Part shown: positions 54,999 to 63,382 of the stretch, piece after piece
Numbering within the stretch: position 1 is the stretch's first letter
Layout of the letters: the number at the start of each line of letters is the position of its first letter
Notes under the pieces: generated by a model
What the model saw: the letters and a program-made list of their open reading frames with translations, nothing else
Databases searched by the model: none
Told to the model about the DNA's origin: nothing
Assembly: GCA_020849655.1 (NCBI GenBank)
Contig: JADLFU010000009.1
Location: forward strand, 17,877 to 81,876
Origin: Polyangiaceae bacterium
Lineage (GTDB): Bacteria; Myxococcota_A; Polyangia; Polyangiales; Polyangiaceae
Reading direction: 5' to 3'
Length of the DNA: 64,000 nt
Program-made: the position numbers and the translations under genes

Positions 54999-56353
54999 TC
55001 TCGATCTCTCGAGCCGCTCGTGAGGCGCCGCGCGCCCTGGCGCTGACGGTCGACGGCCGCTCGCTCGACCACGCGGCGCTCGCCGCGCTCGCGGCGACGC
55101 GCGACGTGCCACCGGGGGAGCTCGTCGCGGTGCGCGGCGACAACCGCGCGGAGACGGTGGCGACCTTGCTCGCGCTGCTCGACGCGGGGCGCGCCTTCTT
55201 GCCGGTGCACCCGCGCGCGCCGGATGCCGAGGTCGCGCGGCTCTTGGAGCTGTTCGGCGCGAGCTCCCTCGTCGACGGCGCGCCCGGGCGAGGGGTGCGG
55301 CCGCGGGAGGTCGCGCCCGACGAGCTCGCGTGCGTGCTCGCGACCTCGGGCACCACGGGCACCCCGAAGGGCGCGGAGCTGACCTTCGGTGCGCTCGTCG
55401 CGGCCGAGCGCGCGAGCCTGCGCAACCTCGGGTTCTTCCCTGGTGACCGGTGGATCTTGTGCCTGCCGGTCTGCCACATCGGGGGGCTGTCGATCGTCAC
55501 GCGGTGCCTCGCGTCGCGCGTGCCCGTCGACCTGCTGCCGCGGTTCGATCCCGACGCCGTGCTCGCGCGGGCGCGGGCGGGCGCGACGATGCTGTCGGTC
55601 GTGCCGACGATGCTGCGCGATCTGCTCGACCACGATCGGCGCGGCGATCTCGCGCGGCTGCGCGTCGTCCTCGTCGGCGGCGCGGCGTGCGATCCTGCGC
55701 TGCTCGGGCGCGCGCGCGACGCCGGCGTCCCCGCGCTCACCACGTACGGGCTCACGGAGGCTGCCTCGCAGGTCACCGCGCAGTCTCCCCGCGACGCGCC
55801 GGAGCGGCGGCTGGGCTCCGGGCGGGCGCTCGACGGCGTCACCGTGCGGGTGCTCCGCGCCGACGGGGCGGACGCCGCGCCGGGCGAGGTCGGAGAGATC
55901 CACGTCGAGGGCGCGACCGTGATGCGCGGCTACCGGGGCGCGCCCCGGCTCGACGGGCTGCTCGCGACGGGCGATCTCGGCGCGCTCGACGATCGAGGGA
56001 ACCTCCACGTCGAGGTGCGCCGCCACGATCTCATCGTCTCGGGGGGCGAGAACGTCTACCCGGCGGAGATCGAGCGCGCGCTCCGGGCGCAGGCGGGCGT
56101 GCGCGACGCGCTCGTGGTCGGCGTGCCGGACGAGCGCTGGGGCCACGCGGTCGCGGCGCTCGTGGCGTCGCGGGGCGCGTCGGCGCTCGCCCTGCGCGAC
56201 GCGCTCGTCGGGACGCTCTCGACCTTCAAGCTCCCGAAGCGCCTGCTCGTGGTCGACGCGCTGCCGACGCTGCCGTCGGGCAAGCCGGATCGCCGGCGGG
56301 CCGCGGCGCTGCTCGCCGCTACAGCGCCACTCCCGCCCGCACGTCGCCGGTGA
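54995..56353 (+). CDS. menE: o-Succinylbenzoate-CoA ligase MenE
   Basis: A 452-residue adenylate-forming enzyme from GTG 54995, overlapping the menC stop. Motifs are the P-loop-like LATSGTTGTPKGAELT, CLPVCHIGGLSIVTR, TTYGLTEAASQVTAQ, ATGDLGALDDRGNLHVEVRR and SGGENVYPAEIERAL, then the catalytic Lys in LPSGKPDRR. It activates o-succinylbenzoate as its CoA ester for MenB. It is the last gene of the operon, and its 3' end overlaps the convergent dnaJ-like gene by 35 bases. Gene order does not follow the reaction order (menC and menE come last). Confidence 0.92.
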   Translation: MISISRAAREAPRALALTVDGRSLDHAALAALAATRDVPPGELVAVRGDNRAETVATLLALLDAGRAFLPVHPRAPDAEVARLLELFGASSLVDGAPGRGVRPREVAPDELACVLATSGTTGTPKGAELTFGALVAAERASLRNLGFFPGDRWILCLPVCHIGGLSIVTRCLASRVPVDLLPRFDPDAVLARARAGATMLSVVPTMLRDLLDHDRRGDLARLRVVLVGGAACDPALLGRARDAGVPALTTYGLTEAASQVTAQSPRDAPERRLGSGRALDGVTVRVLRADGADAAPGEVGEIHVEGATVMRGYRGAPRLDGLLATGDLGALDDRGNLHVEVRRHDLIVSGGENVYPAEIERALRAQAGVRDALVVGVPDERWGHAVAALVASRGASALALRDALVGTLSTFKLPKRLLVVDALPTLPSGKPDRRRAAALLAATAPLPPARRR

Positions 56354-57221
56354 GGAAGGCCTCGAGCGCCGCGACCGCCGCGGCCGCGTCGTCGCCCTTC
56401 GGCAGCTGCACGAGCAGGTGCACGTAGAGATCGCCGGTCGCGCGGCCGGCGCGCGCGACGCCCTTGCCCTTCAGCCGGATGCGCTGCCCGCTCTGCGCGC
56501 GCGCGGGCAGCTTCGCCATCACGGAGCCGTCGATCGTCGGCACGCGCACCTTCTTCCCCTCGTACGCCTCCTGCGGCGTCACCGGCAGCTCGAGGTGGAG
56601 ATCGTCACCCTCTCGACGAAAATGCGGGTGGCCGTCGACCCGGATCACGAGCAGCAGATCGCCCGCTGGCGCGCCGCCGGCGCCGGGCATCCCTTGCCCC
56701 GCGATGCGCAGGCGGCTGCCGTCCTCGGCGCCCGGCGGGATGCGCACCTTGGTCGCGTGCGCCTTGCCCCTGCCGGCCCACTCGAGCTCGGTGCCGCGCA
56801 GCGACGAGGCGAAGTCGAGGCGCGCCTCGGCCTCGATGTCCTGCCCCTTGCGACCTCGGCCGCGGCCGCCCATCAGATCGCCGAACAGATCCGAGATGTC
56901 GAACCCGCCGCCGGTGCCGCCGCCGAAGAAATCGCTCGTGCTCGGCCGCTGCGCCCGCGCCTTCGCGTAGGCGCGCGCCTCCTTCGGATCGAACCCCTCC
57001 CGCTGCGACACCTCTCCGAACTCGTCCCAGAGCGCGCGCTTCTCCTTGTCGCCGAGCACCTGGTAGGCCTGGTTGACCTGCTTGAACCTGGCCTCGACCT
57101 GGGGCTTTCCGGGGTTCTTGTCGGGGTGCAGATCGGCGGCGAGCTTGCGGTAGGCGCGCTTGATCTCGGCCTCTGTGGCCCCCTTGCTCACCCCGAGCAC
57201 GGCGTACGGATCGAATGCCAT
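56319..57221 (-). CDS. DnaJ-family co-chaperone, CbpA-like
   Basis: A 300-residue protein; ATG 57221 is used because it gives the canonical J-domain start MAFDPYAVLGVSKGATE. The HPD motif is in AADLHPDKNPGK near residue 33. A G/F-rich region with FFGGGTGGGFDISDLFGDL follows. The two C-terminal substrate-binding domains come next (VRIPPGAEDGSRLRIAGQG, VTPQEAYEGKKVRVPTIDG, LKGKGV). There is no Cys-rich zinc finger, so it is CbpA/DnaJ type II. It should stimulate DnaK in the cytoplasm. The 3' end overlaps menE by 35 bases. Confidence 0.92.
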   Translation of the reverse strand: MAFDPYAVLGVSKGATEAEIKRAYRKLAADLHPDKNPGKPQVEARFKQVNQAYQVLGDKEKRALWDEFGEVSQREGFDPKEARAYAKARAQRPSTSDFFGGGTGGGFDISDLFGDLMGGRGRGRKGQDIEAEARLDFASSLRGTELEWAGRGKAHATKVRIPPGAEDGSRLRIAGQGMPGAGGAPAGDLLLVIRVDGHPHFRREGDDLHLELPVTPQEAYEGKKVRVPTIDGSVMAKLPARAQSGQRIRLKGKGVARAGRATGDLYVHLLVQLPKGDDAAAAVAALEAFLTGDVRAGVAL

Positions 57222-57276
57222 CGCGCGGCACAAGCTCGGGCCTGCCCGGCCGCGCGTCAACCCGAGCGCGCGGGCG

Positions 57277-57594
57277 TCAGCTCGGGTACTCGGAGACGAC
57301 GGCCTTCGGCGGGCGCACGATCGCGACGACCGGGCTCGTGACGACGTCGTCGTTCGCGCGGGCGAGGTACAGCCGCTGCCCGGGCCGGGGCGTGCCGAGC
57401 TGCGGGAGGTGCGCGCCGCTCGCGATGAAGCCCTCGATCTTCATCGTCAGCGCCTGGTGCACGTCGATCCAGTCCTTCGAGCCGCGCGACCGCACGGCGA
57501 CGACCTCGCCCGCGCGCACGTGGTACTCGGTGTTCTTGGTGATGAAGACTTTGTGGGTTCGGCGTTCGTCGCCTTCGTAGCGCTGGATGGCCAT
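57277..57594 (-). CDS. Small unknown beta-rich protein
   Basis: A 105-residue protein; ATG 57594 is chosen because GGAGG lies a few bases upstream and conserved-looking sequence begins there. It reads MAIQRYEGDERRTHKVFITK, then EYHVRAGEVVAVRSRGSKDW, and ends in strands with VVTSPVVAIVRP. There is no signal peptide or membrane segment. The pattern suggests a small all-beta protein, repeated in many myxobacterial genomes without a known role. It lies 55 bases before the dnaJ-like gene and may be co-transcribed with it. Confidence 0.7.
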   Translation of the reverse strand: MAIQRYEGDERRTHKVFITKNTEYHVRAGEVVAVRSRGSKDWIDVHQALTMKIEGFIASGAHLPQLGTPRPGQRLYLARANDDVVTSPVVAIVRPPKAVVSEYPS

Positions 57595-57661
57595 CGTGTC
57601 CTCCGTGGGCCCCCAGCAAGCCAAATCCCGGGGCCCGCGGCCAAGTTCTCGACGCGGGCCC

Positions 57662-58324
57662 TCAGCCCGCCCCACCGGCGCCGAGCGACGCCCCGCCTCC
57701 TCCTCCGGCGCCGCCCGATCCTGGGTTCCCGCCTGCCCCGGCGCCGCCGAAGCCTGCGCCCCCTCCTCCCGCTGCGCCCGCTGCGCCCGCCGCCCCGCCG
57801 GAGCCCAGGCCGGTGCACGGGAGCGCGCACGCGCCGCCGAAGCACGCGATGACGTCGACGAGCTTCGCGTGACCGACGCCCGCGACGATCGCGCAGTCCT
57901 CGGTCGGGCAGCCGGCGAGGAGGCACCCGAGGCCCCTGGCGCACGACACCTCGTCGCGGCACACCGCCCACGCGTCGGCGCACGACGCGTCCGCCGCGCA
58001 CACGCAGCCCGCGCACGACTGGGACGCGGCCGTCTCGCACTCGGGGATCTTCGCGCCGTCGGGCGGGCACGTGAGCGCCGAGCCGCCCGCGCCCGCCATC
58101 TGACCTCCTGCGCCGCCGAGCGGCACCGGCGCGCCTGCGGCGCCCGCGACGCTCGCGCCCGCCGCCCCAGCGTCGCCCGCCGCGCCCGCGCGCCCGCCGA
58201 CGACCACGCTCTGGCTGCCCGCCGCGCCGGCCGACGCCGGATCGGGATCGATCGCGATCTCCCCGCCGCGCGAGCACGCGGACGCGAGCAGCGCGAGCGG
58301 CGGCGCCCACGCGAGCGCCGTCAC
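57662..58324 (-). CDS. Cys-rich lipoprotein with Gly/Ala linkers at both ends
   Basis: A 220-residue protein from ATG or GTG 58324. The signal peptide PPLALLASAC provides a lipobox. A Gly/Ala/Val linker (GAAGDAGAAGASVAGAAGAP) precedes a compact domain with about 14 Cys between residues 85 and 170 (CPPDGAKIPEC, CAGCVCAADASCADAWAVC, CARGLGCLLAGCPTEDC). A second Gly/Ala tract forms the C-terminus. The Cys domain is presumably a small disulphide fold on the cell surface. The two low-complexity arms are typical of Polyangia exported proteins. It is divergent from the MYXO-CTERM protein gene, and both may share a promoter region of 113 bases. Confidence 0.75.
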   Translation of the reverse strand: MTALAWAPPLALLASACSRGGEIAIDPDPASAGAAGSQSVVVGGRAGAAGDAGAAGASVAGAAGAPVPLGGAGGQMAGAGGSALTCPPDGAKIPECETAASQSCAGCVCAADASCADAWAVCRDEVSCARGLGCLLAGCPTEDCAIVAGVGHAKLVDVIACFGGACALPCTGLGSGGAAGAAGAAGGGGAGFGGAGAGGNPGSGGAGGGGGASLGAGGAG

Positions 58325-58437
58325 GACCCACGACGAGCGGCGAAGGGGGCGAGCGATGGGGCAGCGTCGCCCCGAAATCGTCGCGGGGTCAAATGCGGTG
58401 CTTCCCGATTTCTATGCTCCTGGTGTATCGGGGCCGG

Positions 58438-60837
58438 ATGCGCCGAGCTTCCCTCACGTCCCTCGCCCTCTGTCTGCTCTCCTCCTCCGCCGCCGACGCG
58501 GCGCCGAAGCTCCGCTACCAGGCCGATCTCTCCGGCGACGTCGCGGTGTTCGGCAGCACGCTCGCGGTCGACTGCGCGCCGATGGCGGTGCGGCCCGCCG
58601 GCGCGACGGTGTCGTGCGCAGGCCAGACGAACGTCGACGACACGGCGCCCGACCTCTTCTACCGGGACAACCTCGCCAACGCGACGATCTCGTCCGCGCA
58701 GGCGCGCACCTCGGCGACGCTCGTGATGCCGAGCGGCGCGCAGGTGAAGTACGCGCGCCTCTACTGGGCTGCGCTGCGCGACGGCGCCGCCGCCGACGCC
58801 GAGGTCACGCTCGACTGGGACGGCGGCCCGACCGAGGTCGTGAAGGCGGACGACAGCTGGGTCATCCCGTACGGCTTCGCGTCGCACCCGACGTGGAGCT
58901 ACTACCAGGCCTCGGGCGACGTCACGAAGTACGTCGCGACGTGGGGCCGCGGCGACTTCCGCGTGACGGGCGTCGACGCGCTCGAGCTGCCGGGGCTCGT
59001 CGTCGACCGCGCGTTCTCCGCGTGGACGCTCGTCGTCTTCTACGAGGATCCGACCCAGCCGCTGCGCAACCTCGCGCTCTTCGACGGCTTCGAGCTGATC
59101 GATCCGTCGATGGCGAAGAACAGCGCGAAGGTCACGCTGCAGGGGTTCCTCGTCCCGACCGGGTTCGACGCCAAGATGGCCGCGTTCACCTACGAGGGCG
59201 ACGCCACCGTCAAGGGAGACAAGTTCACGATCAACGGCCAGGCGATCTCGAACCCGTCGAACCCCGAGACCGACTTCTTCAACTCCTCGCGCACGTACCT
59301 CGGCGCGCCCGTCAACGGGCCGGACGACGTGCCGCAGCTGAGCGGCGAGCCGGGCTCGATGGCGAGCTACGATCTCGACACCGTCGACATCCACTCGGTC
59401 GTGAACGCGGGCGACACCTCCGCCGAGGTCGGCGCCGAGTCGAGCGAGGACGTGTTCCTGCTCGGCGGGTTCGTCACCTCCATCACGAACAAGGTGCCCG
59501 ATTTTGGTAACTTCACCAAGACCGGCGTCGACGTGAACGGCGGCGTCCTCCTGAAGGGCGACGAGGTCGAGTTCGAGCTCTCGGCGACGAACGGCGGCAA
59601 CGACACCTCGAAGGACTCGAAGCTCACCGACGTCATCGGCGCCGGGCTCGCCTTCGTGCCGGGCTCGCTGCAGGTGCTCGAGGGCGGTGTGTACAAGCAG
59701 AAGACGGACGCCGTGGACGCGGACACGGCCGCGTACGACGCCGCCACGAAGACGGTCACCTTCCACGTCGGCGCGGGCGCGACGGGCGCCCTGGGCGGCG
59801 AGGTCGCCGAGGGCCAGACGGTGAAGGCGAAGTTCCGCGCGAAGGTCACCATCGACAAGGGCTCGGTGTCGAACCAGGCCGTGCTCGAGTCCTCGGGCAA
59901 GGCGGGCGGCGGCAAGAAGACGTGGACGAGCGACGGCGATCCGAAGGGCCTGGGCGACGAGCCCACGGTGCTCACGGTCAACGAGTGCTCGACCGACGCG
60001 GAGTGCACCGACCCCGCGAAGCCCCACTGCGACGCGGCGACGCACACGTGCCAGCCCTGCAAGCAGGACGCCGACTGCAAGGATCCGACGAAGCCCGCGT
60101 GCGACGTCGCGACGGGCGTGTGCGGCGAGTGCTCGGCGACGAACGCGACGCGCTGCTCGGCCGCGCAGCCCGCGTGCAACACGGTGACCTCCAGGTGCGA
60201 CGACTGCGCGCCGATGACGGCGTCCACCCCGGCGAACGTCGTGAAGTGCGCGACCTCCGCCGACGGCCCCGCGTGCGTCGTCGGGACCAACAACGACAAC
60301 TTCTGCGGCTGCAAGACCGACGGCGACTGCGGCGGCGTGAAGAGCGGCAAGGTGTGCGACACCGCGGCGTCGCTGAAGTGCGTGCTCGGCTGCCGCGGCC
60401 AGGGCGGCAACGGCTGCCCCGACGGCCTCGTCTGCACGTCGAAGGACTCCTCCATCGGGCAGTGCGTCACCGACATGGGCCAGGGCGGCGCGGCGGGCGC
60501 AGCGGGGCAGGCCGGCGCGGGAGGCGCGGCGGGACAGAGCGGGGGCGGGGGCGGCGGCACCACCTCGGCCGGCGGCTTCGGCGGGAAGCTCGGCGCCGGC
60601 GCGGGCGGCGCGGCGGCGACGGGCGGCGCGGCGGCGACGGGCGGCGCGGCGGCGACGGGCGGCGCGGCGGGCAAGGGCGGCGCGACGAGCCCGCCCCCCG
60701 GCGATCTCGGCCTCGACGACAGCGAGCAGTCGGGCGGGTGCGGCTGCGTGACGGCGGGCGAGTCGCGCGGGGCGTCGGCCTTCGGCGTGCTCGGGCTCGC
60801 GCTCGTGTCGCTGCTCGGTCGGCGCCGTCGCCGCTGA
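58438..60837 (+). CDS. Large surface protein with DUF11-like and Cys-rich modules and a MYXO-CTERM sorting signal
   Basis: A 799-residue protein; ATG 58438 gives a good signal peptide (TSLALCLLSSSAADAA). Residues 25-340 are beta-rich with a pattern seen in gliding-associated AgmC-like and DUF3344-type proteins (ARLYWAALRDG, DFRVTGVDALELPGLV, WTLVVFYEDPTQPLRNLALF trimmed). A DUF11-like adhesin repeat spans about 360-500 (DEVEFELSATNGGNDTSKDS, trimmed). Several Cys-rich modules follow (CSTDAECTDPAKPHC, CKQDADCKDPTKPAC, CKTDGDCGG). A long Gly/Ala linker leads to the C-terminal signal: SGGCGCVTAGES, a hydrophobic stretch FGVLGLALVSLLG and RRRRR. That is the MYXO-CTERM signal, cut and anchored by myxosortase. 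It should be displayed on the outer surface. Confidence 0.85.
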   Translation: MRRASLTSLALCLLSSSAADAAPKLRYQADLSGDVAVFGSTLAVDCAPMAVRPAGATVSCAGQTNVDDTAPDLFYRDNLANATISSAQARTSATLVMPSGAQVKYARLYWAALRDGAAADAEVTLDWDGGPTEVVKADDSWVIPYGFASHPTWSYYQASGDVTKYVATWGRGDFRVTGVDALELPGLVVDRAFSAWTLVVFYEDPTQPLRNLALFDGFELIDPSMAKNSAKVTLQGFLVPTGFDAKMAAFTYEGDATVKGDKFTINGQAISNPSNPETDFFNSSRTYLGAPVNGPDDVPQLSGEPGSMASYDLDTVDIHSVVNAGDTSAEVGAESSEDVFLLGGFVTSITNKVPDFGNFTKTGVDVNGGVLLKGDEVEFELSATNGGNDTSKDSKLTDVIGAGLAFVPGSLQVLEGGVYKQKTDAVDADTAAYDAATKTVTFHVGAGATGALGGEVAEGQTVKAKFRAKVTIDKGSVSNQAVLESSGKAGGGKKTWTSDGDPKGLGDEPTVLTVNECSTDAECTDPAKPHCDAATHTCQPCKQDADCKDPTKPACDVATGVCGECSATNATRCSAAQPACNTVTSRCDDCAPMTASTPANVVKCATSADGPACVVGTNNDNFCGCKTDGDCGGVKSGKVCDTAASLKCVLGCRGQGGNGCPDGLVCTSKDSSIGQCVTDMGQGGAAGAAGQAGAGGAAGQSGGGGGGTTSAGGFGGKLGAGAGGAAATGGAAATGGAAATGGAAGKGGATSPPPGDLGLDDSEQSGGCGCVTAGESRGASAFGVLGLALVSLLGRRRRR
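60604..60671. repeat. 18-bp tandem repeat encoding (GG)AAATGG
   Basis: Three exact copies of an 18-bp unit (GGCGGCGCGGCGGCGACG) plus a partial fourth, inside the Gly/Ala linker of the MYXO-CTERM protein gene. Copies are identical at DNA level, so copy number is probably variable. The repeat keeps the reading frame. Confidence 0.8.
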
Positions 60838-60867
60838 CGCGACCTCTGCTAGCGTGTCGGGGGGCCC

Positions 60868-62265
60868 ATGCTGAACCCAGGACAGATCTTCGCGCAGCGG
60901 TACCGGGTCGTGCGGTTCCTCGCCCAGGGGGGGATGGGCGCCGTGTTCGTGGCCGAGCACCTCGGCACGGAGAAATCGTGCGCGATCAAGGTGCTCTTCC
61001 CGAACGTGCTCGCGTCGCGCGACGGGGTCGAGCGGTTCCAGCTCGAGGCGCGCGTCGCGGCGCGCGCGGGCAGCGAGCACATCGTGCAGGTGCTCGACGC
61101 GGGGCTCGACGAGGAGACGCAGATGCCGTTCCTCGTGATGGAGCTGCTCAGCGGCAAGAACCTCGACGATCTCGTCATGGAGCAGGGGCCGCTGCCGCCC
61201 GATCGCGTCGTGCACTACGTGGCGCAGGCCGCCGCGGGGCTCGACCGCGCGCACGGCTACCGCGACAAGGACGGCACGCCGCGGCCGATCGTCCACCGCG
61301 ATCTGAAGCCCGAGAACCTGTTCCTCACGACGCGCGACGACGGCACGCCGCTCGTGAAGATCCTCGATTTCGGGCTCGCGAAGGTGCTCAGCGACAGCAC
61401 GAAGATGAGCCAGGACATGAAGGGCACGCCGCTCTACATGGCCATCGAGCAGGCGAACGGCGCCGGGGTGAGCCCGAAGACGGATCTGTGGGCGCTCGGG
61501 CTCATCACCTTCTTCCTGTTGACTGGCAAGCACTACTGGCGCGCCGCCAACCAGGAGGACGCGGGCATCCAGGTGCTGTTCGGCGAGATCTTCGCGCTGC
61601 CGATCGATCCGCCGAGCGCGCGGGCGCGCGAGTACGGCGCGGGGCCGCTGCCGCCGGGCTACGACGAGTGGTTCGGGCGGATGGTGGTGCGCGAGGTGGC
61701 CGCGCGGTACGCGTCGGCGGGCGAGGCGTGCGCCGCGCTCGCGCAGGCGCTCGCGGTGCCGCTCTCGGCGACGACGACGGGGCAGCCGGCCCTCGCGGCG
61801 CCGCTCTCGACGCAGGCGGCGCCCCAGACGAGGCCGGCGAGCGCGGCGGTGCAGGGGCTCTCGGCGGCGGGCGCGGCGCTCGACATCCGCCAGTCCGCGG
61901 TGACGCCGGCGCGCCGCTCCTCGGCGGGGCTCGTCGCGGCGGGCGCGATCGGGGCGGTGGTGGTGGTCGGAGGCGCAGCGGCACTGCTCTTGTCACGCGG
62001 CGGCGGCGCGCCCGCGTCGCCCGACGTCGCGGCGGCGACGGCTCCGGCCGCGTCGAGCGTGGCGCCGGCGCGCCCGTCGATCGATCCCGCGGCGGTGGTC
62101 GCGCCGCCGAGCGCCAGCGCCGCGCCCCCGGCGCCCTCCGTCGCGGCGCCGCTTCCCCCGCAGCACGCGGCGCCGACCGCCGCCCCCGCGCCCCGACCGC
62201 CCGCCGCGAAGCCCACGGCGCACAAGCCCCAGCCGGGCGGCGGCGGGGTGTACGACGAGCGCTGA
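60868..62265 (+). CDS. Serine/threonine protein kinase with C-terminal membrane helix
   Basis: A 465-residue protein from ATG 60868. Residues 12-290 are a Hanks-type kinase: LAQGGMGAVF, catalytic Lys41 in CAIKVLF, HRDLKPENLF near 143 and DFGLAKVL. The P+1/APE motif reads YMAIEQ where YMAPEQ is usual; the Pro is replaced by Ile, so the activation-segment anchor may differ but activity is not excluded. An Ala/Ser-rich linker leads to one membrane helix near 352-375 (GAIGAVVVVGGAAALLL) and a Pro/Ala-rich outer tail of about 85 residues. It follows the MYXO-CTERM protein gene by 30 bases, the same strand. Confidence 0.9.
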   Translation: MLNPGQIFAQRYRVVRFLAQGGMGAVFVAEHLGTEKSCAIKVLFPNVLASRDGVERFQLEARVAARAGSEHIVQVLDAGLDEETQMPFLVMELLSGKNLDDLVMEQGPLPPDRVVHYVAQAAAGLDRAHGYRDKDGTPRPIVHRDLKPENLFLTTRDDGTPLVKILDFGLAKVLSDSTKMSQDMKGTPLYMAIEQANGAGVSPKTDLWALGLITFFLLTGKHYWRAANQEDAGIQVLFGEIFALPIDPPSARAREYGAGPLPPGYDEWFGRMVVREVAARYASAGEACAALAQALAVPLSATTTGQPALAAPLSTQAAPQTRPASAAVQGLSAAGAALDIRQSAVTPARRSSAGLVAAGAIGAVVVVGGAAALLLSRGGGAPASPDVAAATAPAASSVAPARPSIDPAAVVAPPSASAAPPAPSVAAPLPPQHAAPTAAPAPRPPAAKPTAHKPQPGGGGVYDER

Positions 62266-62272
62266 CGAGGCG

Positions 62273-63382
62273 TCACCCGCGGCGCATGGCCGCCTGCCAC
62301 TCGGGGACGCGACGCAAGTCATCCCACACCTCGCGGGCGCTCGCGTAGCGGTAGGCCTCGCGCCTGCGGAGCAGCTTCGACATGACGGCGCCGAGGGGCG
62401 TCCCGAGCGCCTCCGCGCGCGCGCGGGGGGCGCCGTCGTGCACCTGGCGGAGCAGCTCGTCGTAGGGCACCCGCTCGTCGAGCGCGGGCGCGCCGGTGAC
62501 CATGTGGAACAGCAACAACCCGAGCTGGTAGAGATCGCTCTGCCGCGACGCGTATCCGGCGACGGCGACCTCGGGCGCCATGATGCCGTGGTGCACGACG
62601 CCGGGCCGCACGAAGGCGCGCCCCTGGAGCTCGAGCGAGATGCCGAAGTCGGTGAGCTTCACCGCGGGGCGCTCCCCGCCCTCGACGAGGAGCACGTTGC
62701 CGGCGTGCAGATCGCCGTGCACGAGATCGCCGTCGTGCAGGTACTGCACCGCCGCGAGCACCTGCCGCGCGACCTCGATCGCGAGCTCCGGGAAGAACGG
62801 CCCGCGCAGCCTGTCGCGCAGCGAGCAGGTGCAGTACTCGAGCGCCATGTAGAACAGGTGATCGCTCTCGAAGGCGTCGTGCATGTAGACGACGTTCGGG
62901 TGGCGCAGGCGCAGCAGCCGCTCGGCCTCGCGCGACCACTCGGCCTGCACCTCCGCGTACGGGCGGTTGGCGGGGACGATGAGCTTCAGCGCGTAGCGCT
63001 GGTCGAAGGGCCCGACGGCCTCGTACACCGCGCCGTACGCCCCGCGCCCGAGCGCACGCGTGACGAGGTACTCGCCGCGGTGCGAGCGGAGCGTCGTGCC
63101 CTGCTCGGGGAACCGAACGCCCGTCGGCGGCGGCCCCTCGGCGAGCTCCTGCGCGCGCAGGAGCGCGTCGGCGATGGCGACGGTGCCGACCGTGGGGCGA
63201 AAGGGGCGAGGCTGGGCAGGGGGGAGGAGGGGCGTCGGCTGGCGGAGCGCGGCGTCGCGCGCGGCCTTCAGCAGGGCTTCGACGGAGACGCGGGGGGGCT
63301 CGGGGGGCTCGGGGGGATCGTCGGGCGCGCGTCGGAGCGCGGCGGGGACGGCGATCGGGGCGGTGTCCTCGGGGTCGGACAT
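62273..63382 (-). CDS. Serine/threonine protein kinase, divergent, soluble
   Basis: A 369-residue protein; ATG 63382 is chosen as the first start before sense sequence (MSDPEDTAPIAVPAALRRAP); longer starts add only Arg/Pro-rich shadow. Residues 1-100 are a Pro/Ala/Arg-rich leader. The kinase domain follows: LGRGAYGAVYEA, Lys in YALKLIVP, HGDLHAGNVLL near residue 220 as catalytic loop, DFGISLEL and IMAPEVA. HGD with HAGN in place of HRD with KPEN is a known variant but rarer; the catalytic Asp and Asn are kept. No membrane helix is present. It converges on the previous kinase gene with a gap of only seven bases. Confidence 0.88.
   Translation of the reverse strand: MSDPEDTAPIAVPAALRRAPDDPPEPPEPPRVSVEALLKAARDAALRQPTPLLPPAQPRPFRPTVGTVAIADALLRAQELAEGPPPTGVRFPEQGTTLRSHRGEYLVTRALGRGAYGAVYEAVGPFDQRYALKLIVPANRPYAEVQAEWSREAERLLRLRHPNVVYMHDAFESDHLFYMALEYCTCSLRDRLRGPFFPELAIEVARQVLAAVQYLHDGDLVHGDLHAGNVLLVEGGERPAVKLTDFGISLELQGRAFVRPGVVHHGIMAPEVAVAGYASRQSDLYQLGLLLFHMVTGAPALDERVPYDELLRQVHDGAPRARAEALGTPLGAVMSKLLRRREAYRYASAREVWDDLRRVPEWQAAMRRG

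Noticed and set aside
58321..61533. Reverse-strand frame of about 1070 codons, rich in Arg, His and Val
   Set aside because: Antisense to the MYXO-CTERM protein and the kinase; no domain or signal peptide.
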